Positions 1 through 5,486 of a DNA stretch of 6,061 nucleotides are shown here, piece by piece. This stretch comes from Pseudomonadota bacterium (GTDB taxonomy: Bacteria > Pseudomonadota > Alphaproteobacteria > Micropepsales > Micropepsaceae). The first letter of the stretch is position 1, and every line of letters starts with the position of its first letter. The DNA lies in contig JAKBAU010000221.1 in the NCBI GenBank assembly GCA_021808875.1, forward strand, positions 1-6,061, written 5' to 3'. Made by a program: the position numbers and the translations under genes. The notes under the pieces are model-generated. The model did no database searches. It worked only from the letters and a program-made list of their open reading frames with translations, and had not been told where the DNA came from.

Positions 1-1
1 T

Positions 2-181
2 CAGGAACCGCCGAAGTTCCACTCGCGGCGTCGAGGAGGCTTGCGGAAACGGTCGCAGATCATGATCGACAAGGCCAGCACAACCCAGCGGGACAAGATC
101 GGCTCCACGTTCGGTCATCTGGATGACGAAACCATGATGTCAGTGACCCGCAGCTTGGCCGTTTTCCTCGGTATTGCCTGA
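2..181 (+). CDS. MazF/PemK-type toxin, C-terminal part (cut by window edge)
   Basis: The last 59 codons of a + strand gene are visible. The segment reading SQIMIDKASTTQRDKIG, followed by GHLDDETMMSVTRSLAVFLGIA-type sequence (written here as its pattern), matches the C-terminal third of MazF/PemK endoribonucleases. In that family a SQ(I/V)M(I/V)DK stretch is followed by an IG..G.LDD..M..V.R.LA.FLG ending. MazF toxins cleave mRNA in the cytoplasm and are held by a small antitoxin encoded just upstream, which would lie outside the window. The first ~14 codons (KFHSRRRGGLRK) fit the family less well than the rest, so a frameshift near the left edge cannot be excluded. The family call is good; whether the gene is intact cannot be judged. 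Confidence 0.8.
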   Translation, partial: QEPPKFHSRRRGGLRKRSQIMIDKASTTQRDKIGSTFGHLDDETMMSVTRSLAVFLGIA

Positions 182-308
182 TGACACCAGCTCGGAAATC
201 AGCGTTGAACAGCCCTGGGGTGCCCCCCCAACCCAGCGGACCGAGAGTGCTCAAGCAGCGGAAGCCTTGCTCGATCCACAATCCGTTCTCGACAGCCAGG
301 ATCCACGC

Positions 309-536
309 ATGACGCCCGGGCCGAAAGCGCTCCTGCAGGCGGCGGGTCCCGTGCCACACGACCTGCAAGCCGGACTCAATCGCGTTTCCGGACCCCCTGT
401 GATCGTCAATGCCCCAGCCGAGTGGCGGCGTATCCAGGAAGATGCAGCGCTAGGCAAGCCGGTGTCGGACGGCAAGACGCCAGTCATCATAAGCGGCGCG
501 CGAGGCTTTCTTCGCCGCTTGGCATCGTGGTTCTGA
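309..536 (+). CDS. Small hypothetical protein
   Basis: This 75-residue frame starts at an ATG with an AGGA ribosome-binding match at 298-301, 7 bases upstream. The same frame is open back to a TTG at 174 that overlaps the toxin stop, giving a 120-residue version with a polar, probably disordered N-terminus; nothing resembling a ribosome binding site precedes that TTG. Codon use is ordinary for GC-rich DNA and the C-terminal half looks protein-like: PVIVNAPAEWRRIQEDAALG, then a basic and aromatic tail ending LRRLASWF. I do not recognise a family. There are no membrane segments or cysteine motifs. It could be the tail of a larger gene left behind by a rearrangement. Confidence 0.35.
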   Translation: MTPGPKALLQAAGPVPHDLQAGLNRVSGPPVIVNAPAEWRRIQEDAALGKPVSDGKTPVIISGARGFLRRLASWF

Positions 537-846
537 AACATTCGAAGGCTCGAACGCCTCCTTGAACCGCGCAGGGGCTACGCATGAAATTTTATCTATA
601 TTTTTCAATGATATGCTCGATAGCGGCATTTTTGAAGAGCGGATTGAGGACGTTGATGAGCCGGCGGCCCGGGCCAAAACCACTCCCATTCAAGCAAACG
701 GACAGAATTGGAAATATTCGACCGACTACCGTTTTCCATACTCAAGCTGCGATCAGCATCTTTCATGCGTAACCCCAGGCCAGGGTGGCGGTGTAAAAAC
801 CAGCCGGAAATCTTCAATTACGGAACGCTGCGAGTTGACGGTCGCG
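537..846. other. Intergenic region with no convincing gene; AT-rich patch
   Basis: No gene is recognised here. Bases 583-640 are clearly richer in A and T than the surroundings. A 62-codon frame at 584-772 has an AGGGG at 573-577 six bases before its ATG. It would encode a short hydrophobic N-terminus (FYLYFSMICSIAAFL) followed by a basic tail, a possible small membrane peptide. An overlapping frame (562-873) runs through the 34-bp repeat and so is unlikely to be an intact gene. Both are weak candidates. The region also holds the first copy of the 34-bp repeat, listed separately. Confidence 0.3.
775..808 (+). repeat. 34-bp direct repeat, copy A
   Basis: An exact copy of the 34 bases at 1888-1921, in the same orientation. 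It begins CCAGGCCAGGGTGGCGGTGT and ends AAAAACCAGCCGGA. Similarity stops abruptly on both sides. The GGTGG...TNAAAANNNGCCGG-like layout resembles the short internal repeats of IS21-family ends, so it may be an IS remnant. It lies upstream of the FitAB-type module. Confidence 0.85.
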
Positions 847-878
847 CATGATAACGTCCTTTATCATGTTTGATATCA
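847..878. promoter_or_regulatory. Putative operator: TGATA/TATCA half-sites upstream of the antitoxin gene
   Basis: A perfect inverted repeat CATGATAA (847-854), six-base spacer, TTATCATG (861-868) is followed by TGATA at 871-875 and TATCA at 874-878. That makes four half-sites of one kind in 32 bases. They overlap the -35 box of the promoter proposed next. From memory, FitA of Neisseria binds an inverted repeat containing TATCA/TGATA-like half-sites, so these are good candidates for autorepression sites. The repeats are seen directly; the binding role is inferred. Confidence 0.5.
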
Positions 879-898
879 GAGAACGGGGTGGGCATTAT
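870..898 (+). promoter_or_regulatory. Putative sigma70-type promoter of the toxin-antitoxin operon
   Basis: The -35 box TTGATA (870-875, five of six matches to consensus) and the -10 box CATTAT (893-898, four of six) are separated by 17 bases. Transcription would start near 905, giving a leader of roughly 60 bases before the antitoxin ATG at 964. The -35 overlaps the TGATA half-sites and the -10 touches the palindrome at 897-920, a layout suited to repression by the antitoxin or the complex. A weaker alternative pair (TTGCAT at 902-907, TACGAT at 925-930, 17-base spacer) exists. Confidence 0.45.
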
Positions 899-920
899 GC
901 GTTGCATTCAATGAACGCAT
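897..920. promoter_or_regulatory. Palindrome at the predicted transcription start
   Basis: ATGCGTT (897-903) and AACGCAT (914-920) are perfect inverted arms around a ten-base spacer. The spacer itself contains CATT and AATG, so the symmetry continues inward with a one-base bulge. It could be a second operator for the ribbon-helix-helix antitoxin or a hairpin in the mRNA leader. Its place over the -10 and start region makes an operator more likely. Confidence 0.4.
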
Positions 921-963
921 CGATTACGATGCAGGCATGCAGCGCACTGGGACATTGACACCA

Positions 964-1212
964 ATGGCTACCCTGACCATCCGCAACATTGATGCGGCGG
1001 TGAAGGAGCGTCTTCGCGTTCGCGCAGCGGAACACGGGCACTCCATGGAGGCTGAAGCCAGGCGCATCCTTCAGACGGCGCTCACCAAGGACGCGTCGCG
1101 CTCGGGACGTAGTCTGGCCGAGCGGATCCACGCGCGCTTCGCCGCGCTTGGCGGCGTTGATCTTGAGTTGCCGCCGCGAGACAACGCACGCGAGCCGCCG
1201 AGCTTCGAGTGA
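964..1212 (+). CDS. fitA-like: FitA-type ribbon-helix-helix antitoxin
   Basis: An 82-residue protein. The N-terminus MATLTIRNIDAAVKERLRVR followed by AAEHGHSMEAEARRIL is the FitA-like version of the Arc/MetJ ribbon-helix-helix fold: the TLTIRN strand inserts into DNA and the helices dimerise. The C-terminal tail (LELPPRDNAREPPSFE) has the proline- and acid-rich form typical of the segment that wraps around and blocks the toxin active site. I chose the ATG at 964 rather than the in-frame ATG at 937 because the family begins at MATLTIRN; GGGA at 949-952 is a weak ribosome binding site. The stop overlaps the toxin start by one base (TGATG), which implies translational coupling. It should neutralise the toxin and repress the operon. 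Confidence 0.9.
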   Translation: MATLTIRNIDAAVKERLRVRAAEHGHSMEAEARRILQTALTKDASRSGRSLAERIHARFAALGGVDLELPPRDNAREPPSFE

Positions 1213-1634
1213 TGTTCGTCCTCGATACCAACATCCTGTCCGCCATGATGAGCCTTCGGCCGTCGCCAGAGGTGACGGCTTGGATAGAGGGCCAGCCAGA
1301 AGAGCTTCTTTTCACGACATCGATCACTCAGGCCGAAATTTTGTCGGGCCTCGCGATCATGCCAGACGGCCGCCGTCGTCATGATCTTGAAGCGGCAGCA
1401 GCGGCAATGTTTTCGGAGGACTTCGAAGGACGTGTCCTGCCCTTCGACATGGAGGCCGCCGCTGCTTACGCCGATATCTTCGCGGCCCGAAGGCGCGGAG
1501 GCCGACCGACAGCGGCACTCGATCTAATGATTGCTTCGGTCGCACGCTCCCATGGCGCGAGCGTGGTGACGCGCGACACAGGCGGCTTTGAGGATTGCGG
1601 CCTCACTCTCATCAACCCTTGGGCTGTTTCATGA
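1212..1634 (+). CDS. fitB-like: FitB/VapC-type PIN-domain ribonuclease toxin
   Basis: A 140-residue PIN-domain protein of normal family length. All four acidic active-site positions are visible: D5 in FVLDTNILS, E42 in ITQAEILSG, D104 in ALDLMIAS and D122 in VTRDTGGF. Family members bind Mg2+ or Mn2+ at these residues and cut RNA, often tRNA or rRNA, in the cytoplasm. The QAEILSGLAIMP stretch and the terminal LINPW motif are typical of the FitB branch. I start at the ATG overlapping the antitoxin stop; a GTG one codon earlier is possible. The catalytic set is complete, so the toxin should be active unless blocked by the upstream antitoxin. Specific RNA target unknown. Confidence 0.92.
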   Translation: MFVLDTNILSAMMSLRPSPEVTAWIEGQPEELLFTTSITQAEILSGLAIMPDGRRRHDLEAAAAAMFSEDFEGRVLPFDMEAAAAYADIFAARRRGGRPTAALDLMIASVARSHGASVVTRDTGGFEDCGLTLINPWAVS

Positions 1635-1688
1635 GGCATCTCGCGCAATCCTGTGACAATCACCTTCAGGGGCGCGCGCACGCCGAGC

Positions 1689-1841
1689 AAAGGTGCTTGA
1701 CATGTCCGCGCAGCTTCCCGCGATCATCCCCTTAGGTGCTCTGGTCCCTCTCTCGACGAAATCCATTTGGTGCCAGCTCTGATCGCCAATGAGGGCGAGC
1801 AAGCCGGCTGGCTGCGACGAACAACCCCCGCGCCCGCCTGA
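1689..1841 (+). pseudogene. Remnant of the N-terminus of a tyrosine recombinase (frameshifted, truncated)
   Basis: An AAAGG ribosome-binding match at 1689-1693 precedes an ATG at 1702. This frame reads MSAQLPAIIPLGALVPLS and then meets a stop after STKSIWCQL. One frame over, LDEIHLVPALIANEGEQAGW begins at 1752 and runs in phase with the first part if one base were restored near 1751-1757. Joined, the two pieces resemble the start of alphaproteobacterial phage-type/tyrosine recombinases, where a (V/I)PALIA..GE.A.(W/R) stretch precedes the SAM-like core-binding domain. After about 1817 the similarity ends and a stop follows at 1839-1841, so the core and catalytic domains are gone. The assignment rests on a short remembered pattern and is moderate at best. 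Confidence 0.4.
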
Positions 1842-1972
1842 TAGCCCCTCCCCGCCGGATAGGTGGCTTGTCAACGGCGGATCAAAACCAGGCCAGGGTG
1901 GCGGTGTAAAAACCAGCCGGACCTCGTGGGCCAGCTTCCGCTACATGGCGTATGTCGGGGCTGCACGCGTCT
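1842..1972. other. Insertion-sequence debris between recombinase remnant and oxygenase gene
   Basis: No gene is seen. The stretch contains a GC-rich CCCCTCCCCGCCGGATAGG segment, then TTGTCAACGGCGGATC and the second 34-bp repeat. The recombinase remnant is broken off just before it, so this looks like the trace of an insertion followed by loss of most of the element. Only about 50 bases separate the repeat from the stop of the converging oxygenase gene, and I see no clear terminator hairpin there. Confidence 0.3.
1888..1921 (+). repeat. 34-bp direct repeat, copy B
   Basis: Identical over all 34 bases to 775-808 and in the same orientation, 1,113 bases apart. Together the two copies bracket the promoter, antitoxin, toxin and recombinase remnant. 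The bases just outside differ (AAAA against AACC upstream, CC against AA downstream), so the repeat boundary is sharp. Probably a remnant of the end of the same type of IS as copy A; homologous recombination between the two would delete the module. Confidence 0.85.
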
Positions 1973-4261
1973 TCATGCCGTAAGCTCGGCCACGGCCTCC
2001 AGATCGCGCTGGCGCTGACGCAGGCGGCGCTCATGGCTGGCCTGGTTCTTGGTGCAGACCAGCCGATAGGGGCGGCCGGAGCGGTCGATCGTCGTGTCCA
2101 CGTCGCTGCCCGCCTGCCGTATGCTGTGCTGGACATGCGCGCGCTCGGCTTCGGCGGCCTTCAGAACCCAGGTACTGGCGTCCGGATTCGCCAGAAATCT
2201 CGCGAGATCGGCACAGCGTGGGCAGCGGCACGGGATCTTGCTGTCACGGCGCCAGTCCGTCGGGCCGGCCAGCTTTTCGGCCATCCGGCGTCGCAGATGG
2301 GCGAGGCAGGCGGTTCGCAGCCGCGCCAGCGCCGCCGTCCCCCGCACCAACTGCCGCTGGCACAAGCACCGGGCTGCGGGGACCAGCACGGCGTCCATTC
2401 CGTAGACCTTCGGCCAAGCCAGGACATGGTCGATCGCCCGCTCGGCCAGAACCGGATCGATCGCGCCGAAGCCAAGCACCAGGTCGGCGACGACGCCGGC
2501 AACCACGGCGCGACCGCTCTGTTGCCATCCCGACGATGGCGTCGCGCGCGCCGCACCTGACGGCAGTGCCGTCAGCAGGCGCGTTGCGGCGCCGGTCAGA
2601 TCGCAATTACCCGATGTGGCCCAGGCGACTGCCGCGCGGGCCAGCAGATTGGCGCAGGCGCCGAGGGAGCCGGCTGCCGACTCCGCGACGATCAACTCGA
2701 TCAGCGCCACGCGCCGGAGCGGCGCGAGTTGGCCGAGCGCCGCCATGATCGCGTCCGTGTCCGCCTTGCCGAAGCCCCCGGCGATGATCCCGGTCAGAAC
2801 GGTTTCGATCGTGGCCGTGTCGCCGAGCTCGGCGAGCAGGCCGAGTATTTGTCCGGCTTCGCTCGGTTCCTTGCGCTCGGTGTCCCGCCAATCATGCTTT
2901 GGCCAGCGTCCGACCATGTGTTCGGCGAGGTCATGCGCATCGCGCCAGAGCGCGGCACGACAATCGGGATCGGCAGCGGCCCAGCGCCGGACGAGATCGC
3001 CGAGATATGGCAGTGTCGCACCCAGTCCAGCCTGGCTCAACACGGCGAACAGACGAGCCCGCGGCCAGAGCACCAGGGCGGCACGGCGGTAGCTGCGCTC
3101 GAAGGAAGCACCTTCGTTGCCGGTCGCCTCGTGGAACTGCTCCTCGTCCGGCGCTAGATCGTCGCAGGCGCCGGGTGGCGCAATCTCGTCCTCCTCAACG
3201 GGAATTTCGCCCAGATCGGACCTCGTGCCGTCAGGCCGTCGCCAGTCGGACAGCGCCACGCTGCGCTCGAAAACCTCGCCGGCCTCGAAGGCATCCGCCG
3301 TGTCCCACCGGCCGCGTCGCGATCCATAGGTATCAGCATACTCCGCCGCACCGCTTTCCTCGATGGTCAGCAACGCCAGGTGCAGATCGCACCCGGCGTC
3401 CCGCGCCGCGCCCGTCAGCACACCGCCAACCGCCGCATCAGCACCTTTCAGCGACGCGAAACCGAGTTCGGCCGGCGTGTAGGCATGTTCCAGCGGATAG
3501 ACCAGCTTGGCCGGCAGGGCAGCGTCGGGGCCGGCGGTGTCCGTCCAGCGCCGCAGCAGGGCCGCGATGCGGGCCTGTTCCGCCGTGTAGTCCGGGGGGT
3601 GCAGCGCGCGACCGCGGCCAGAGCGACTCCGGCGCAGGAGGTTGTAGATCAGGGCCAGGCGGCAGCCTTCGCTGACCGGCAGAATCTCGTGTACGCAGTC
3701 GGCATAGAAGGCAGCGAATGCCACATCTCCTGGGTCGCCGGTGTGCAGAGCAAGGCACGCTTCCCGCCCCTTGTGTCGGATGATCAGGTCGCCGCCGCTG
3801 AAATGCGACGGCAATACCACCGTGAGGGTGGCGAACATGCCGGCCACCTTCTCGGTATCGCGGTGGCTGACGAAGAAGCCGCCTTGGTCGTAGATCAGCA
3901 GCTTGTAGAATTCGGCGTCGATCGGCTCGTCCACGCCGAGGCCGTCGCTGACCCGGGCCAGTATATCTTCCAGCGTCCTGGCCCAATGTCGGCCGCCGAG
4001 CCGCACGCGATCCGGGCCGATCTGGCCACAGCGCCGCACCGTCGGGTCGATGATGGTCTGTTCGCCGCGGCCAAAGGGCGCCGGTTCCGCGGCGTCGATC
4101 AGTTGCCGGGCCTGGATGGGCAGCAGCGGCAGGGCAACCGGGCCGACACTCGCGACATCCAGCGACGGGGGCGAAAACGCGATCTCGCCGGCCACGTAGA
4201 AATCGCCGGGGCGCCGCACCGTGCCGAGCAGGGCGGCAAGATCGGTTGCGATTACCGTCAT
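1973..4261 (-). CDS. Large 2-oxoglutarate/Fe(II) dioxygenase with helical middle and Cys-rich C-terminus
   Basis: A 762-residue protein. Residues ~110-210 form a prolyl-4-hydroxylase-like double-stranded beta-helix: YDQGGFFVSHRDTEK gives the iron ligands H133 and D135, and CVHEILPVSEGCRLALIYNL gives the third ligand H191 and the 2-oxoglutarate-binding R201. SGGDLII (155-161) lies between them. The N-terminal 100 residues contain APFGRGEQTIIDPTVRR (61-77), and ETAGNEG-like text (EATGNEG, 378-384) precedes YRRAALVLWPR (391-401). Residues ~400-660 are helical and repeat-like. The C-terminal ~85 residues contain C678, C680 and C683 with H709, H712, C736 and H743, a possible zinc site. From memory, the same order of motifs occurs in long, uncharacterised fungal dioxygenases. 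Start: the ATG at 4261 fits better than the TTG at 4291; neither has a strong ribosome binding site. Substrate unknown; the active site looks intact. Confidence 0.88.
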   Translation of the reverse strand: MTVIATDLAALLGTVRRPGDFYVAGEIAFSPPSLDVASVGPVALPLLPIQARQLIDAAEPAPFGRGEQTIIDPTVRRCGQIGPDRVRLGGRHWARTLEDILARVSDGLGVDEPIDAEFYKLLIYDQGGFFVSHRDTEKVAGMFATLTVVLPSHFSGGDLIIRHKGREACLALHTGDPGDVAFAAFYADCVHEILPVSEGCRLALIYNLLRRSRSGRGRALHPPDYTAEQARIAALLRRWTDTAGPDAALPAKLVYPLEHAYTPAELGFASLKGADAAVGGVLTGAARDAGCDLHLALLTIEESGAAEYADTYGSRRGRWDTADAFEAGEVFERSVALSDWRRPDGTRSDLGEIPVEEDEIAPPGACDDLAPDEEQFHEATGNEGASFERSYRRAALVLWPRARLFAVLSQAGLGATLPYLGDLVRRWAAADPDCRAALWRDAHDLAEHMVGRWPKHDWRDTERKEPSEAGQILGLLAELGDTATIETVLTGIIAGGFGKADTDAIMAALGQLAPLRRVALIELIVAESAAGSLGACANLLARAAVAWATSGNCDLTGAATRLLTALPSGAARATPSSGWQQSGRAVVAGVVADLVLGFGAIDPVLAERAIDHVLAWPKVYGMDAVLVPAARCLCQRQLVRGTAALARLRTACLAHLRRRMAEKLAGPTDWRRDSKIPCRCPRCADLARFLANPDASTWVLKAAEAERAHVQHSIRQAGSDVDTTIDRSGRPYRLVCTKNQASHERRLRQRQRDLEAVAELTA

Positions 4262-4295
4262 GGCGCGCACCAGTGGCACGCGGCCTGACAAGCGC

Positions 4296-4313
4296 GGGCT
4301 GCGGCGCCAGCCC
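4296..4313 (-). promoter_or_regulatory. Hairpin in the leader of the oxygenase gene
   Basis: GGGCTG (4296-4301) and CAGCCC (4308-4313) are perfect inverted arms around a six-base GC-rich loop. The hairpin lies about 35 bases before the oxygenase ATG on the - strand. It could be an operator or an mRNA stem; in DNA this GC-rich it may be chance. No promoter boxes worth reporting were found between 4262 and 4440. Confidence 0.2.
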
Positions 4314-4443
4314 TGTCACGCGCCATCACAGGTCGGCTGTTCATGCTCTCAATTCCGGCAATGACGGGCACCTCCGCGATATCTCGCCGACACTCTCCCA
4401 CGCTTGGCAGGTGACGGCCAGCCGAAACTCCCGGCGACCGGGT

Positions 4444-4550
4444 CGGGGAAATTCCGTTCGCCTGTCCGGCATGAAGTGAACCGCCCTGGCGTTTCGCCGG
4501 GTGAAGTCACTCTCCATGCTTTCTTTCAGGCGGAAGTTACCACCCTGCCC
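4444..4550 (-). repeat. Degenerate repeat array resembling an IS21-family end
   Basis: Read on the - strand, this stretch contains variants of one unit: GGGTGGTAACTTCCGCCTGA, then GAGTGACTTCACCCGGCGAA, then GGGCGGTTCACTTCATGCCG, then weaker copies. IS21-family elements carry several ~20-bp repeats of the GGTGG.TNACTT..(C)GC(C/T)GG type at their ends, where the transposase binds. No istA or istB gene is present, so this would be a leftover end. The 34-bp repeats at 775 and 1888 share the CAGGGTGGCGGT...GCCGG layout. The family assignment is from remembered pattern only. Confidence 0.4.
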
Positions 4551-4806
4551 GCTCGTGATAGCCGCGGCGGCGCTTGCGGCGGGTCAAAGCGGCGAGGGCG
4601 TTGAGGGCGGCGCCAAAATCCAGATGCGGGTCGAGGCGGGTGCGGCCCTTGGTGCCGATCCGCCCCCAGTGCCGGGCGAGCAGGGTGTAGCCAAAGAGAT
4701 CGGGGAGGATTTCGAGGCGGTAGAAGCGCCATTCATTGCGCTCGGGGCGGATGCGCACCAGGCTCGCCCGTTCGGGGAAAAGCGAAAGCTGAACTGGCTC
4801 GGGCAT
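4537..4806 (-). CDS. WGR-domain protein
   Basis: An 89-residue protein that is essentially one WGR domain. It starts MPEPVQLSLFPE, as many alphaproteobacterial WGR proteins do, and continues with a WRFYRLEILPDLFGYTLL strand region and the signature ARHWGRIGTKGR (WGR at residues 47-49). An amphipathic helix and a basic RRKRRRGY end follow. WGR domains bind nucleic acid ends in PARP-like proteins; the small bacterial versions have no established function. The ATG at 4806 is chosen over one 33 bases upstream because GGGAG at 4814-4818 is 7 bases away and the family starts here. The final residues (HERAGW) and the stop overlap the IS21-like array, so the natural C-terminus may have been replaced by a few residues. 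Confidence 0.85.
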   Translation of the reverse strand: MPEPVQLSLFPERASLVRIRPERNEWRFYRLEILPDLFGYTLLARHWGRIGTKGRTRLDPHLDFGAALNALAALTRRKRRRGYHERAGW

Positions 4807-4906
4807 CGGCGCGCTCCCGTGGTATCGGCAAACAATCAAGCGAATCTATCAGCTCGGCGACCCTGCCGCCAGAAGGTCCGACCGGCGTTTGCCAAACCGC
4901 GGTGCA

Positions 4907-5452
4907 TTATTGAGCAGCCCCACCCTCGGGTAAAACGGGGCGGGACGGCGCCGGCGGGTTTGGCTCCGGCCGGGCCTGAAGCGCCAGGCGGGCATGGCGG
5001 ATCGCGGTATCGAGTTCAGCCATCGCTTCCTCGAGCGCGGTGTAATCGAATTCGTGGCGCTCGATTGGCGTGAGGGGCGATAATGGAGGCGGCGCAACCT
5101 CGGCCTCCTCCTCCTCGATGGGTTGGCGGGGACGGCCGCGGCTACGGGTCGGATCCGACCGATAGGGTGGGCGCACCACCTCGCGCAGCGGCGCCAGGCC
5201 CTTGAGCCCAAACAGGCGCCGCTTGGTGCGGTGCGTGTCCTCGACCGCGATTTCGGCCGCAATCAGTTCGGTGAGGATGCGTATGGCGTTCCTCACTGCG
5301 ATGCCGAGGGCGCGGGCGAGCGTGGTCGCGGAGAGCACCGGCATCGCAAGGAGTGCGAGAACCGGAGCGGTGACGCTCCTACGCGCGTGGAGATCGGAGT
5401 TGAGGGGCTTGCCCCGGTGCCGGTCGTTGAAGCGCGAATGCTGACAGGTGCC
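4907..5452 (-). pseudogene. C-terminal fragment of a winged-helix plasmid-type protein, cut by an IS
   Basis: The frame from the IS boundary to the stop at 4907 reads through a helix-turn-helix: VLALLAMPVLSATTLARALG, then VRNAIRILTELIAAEIAVED, then a wing ending KRRLFGLKGLAPLRE. A proline- and glutamate-rich linker (RGRPRQPIEEEEAEVAPPP) and a helix (DYTALEEAMAELDTAIRHARLAL) follow. It resembles the C-terminal part of large proteins encoded on rhizobial and other alphaproteobacterial replicons (the RHE_PE00001/DUF1612-like group, by memory). In those the part before the winged helix is several hundred residues long. Here everything before about 5452 is replaced by an IS256-type element. An internal ATG at 5344 could give a 145-residue product, but it would begin inside the helix-turn-helix. 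Likely non-functional. It lies about 100 bases upstream of the WGR gene, same strand. Confidence 0.55.
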
Positions 5453-5476
5453 GGAGCTATGGCGGAATTTGGGTGA
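5453..5476. repeat. Putative terminal inverted repeat of the IS256-family element
   Basis: GAGCTATGGCGGAATTTGGG and a few following bases lie 11 bases or more beyond the transposase stop. The position and character fit the end of an IS256-type element, and the winged-helix frame loses its family resemblance on the far side. The other end is outside the window, so neither the matching inverted repeat nor a target duplication can be confirmed. Confidence 0.35.
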
Positions 5477-5486
5477 CGCGGCGTGA

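Noticed and set aside
60..368. - strand frame of about 100 codons at the left edge
   Set aside because: It overlaps the MazF-type toxin end antisense, is rich in W, C and R as shadow frames often are, and shows no known motif.
1629..1874. - strand frame of 81 codons downstream of the toxin
   Set aside because: It runs antisense across the recombinase remnant, shows no motif I recognise, and has no clear ribosome binding site.
775..1921. 34-bp repeats as a CRISPR array or loxP-like site
   Set aside because: Only two copies more than 1.1 kb apart with no regular spacers, and no inverted arms around a core within the unit.
3380..4288. Long open + strand frame (about 300 codons) opposite the oxygenase gene
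   Set aside because: It lies wholly antisense to the recognised dioxygenase and has no family resemblance; GC-rich codons commonly leave the opposite strand open. The same applies to + strand frames at 1952-2560 and 2899-3675 and to the other-frame - strand stretch at 3438-4319.
4324..4352. TTGAGA...GTGATG as a promoter for the oxygenase gene (- strand)
   Set aside because: Spacing is 17 bases but the -10 box matches the consensus at only one position, so it is not supportable.
4501..5073. + strand frame of 190 codons
   Set aside because: Antisense to the WGR gene and the winged-helix fragment, both of which have recognisable motifs.
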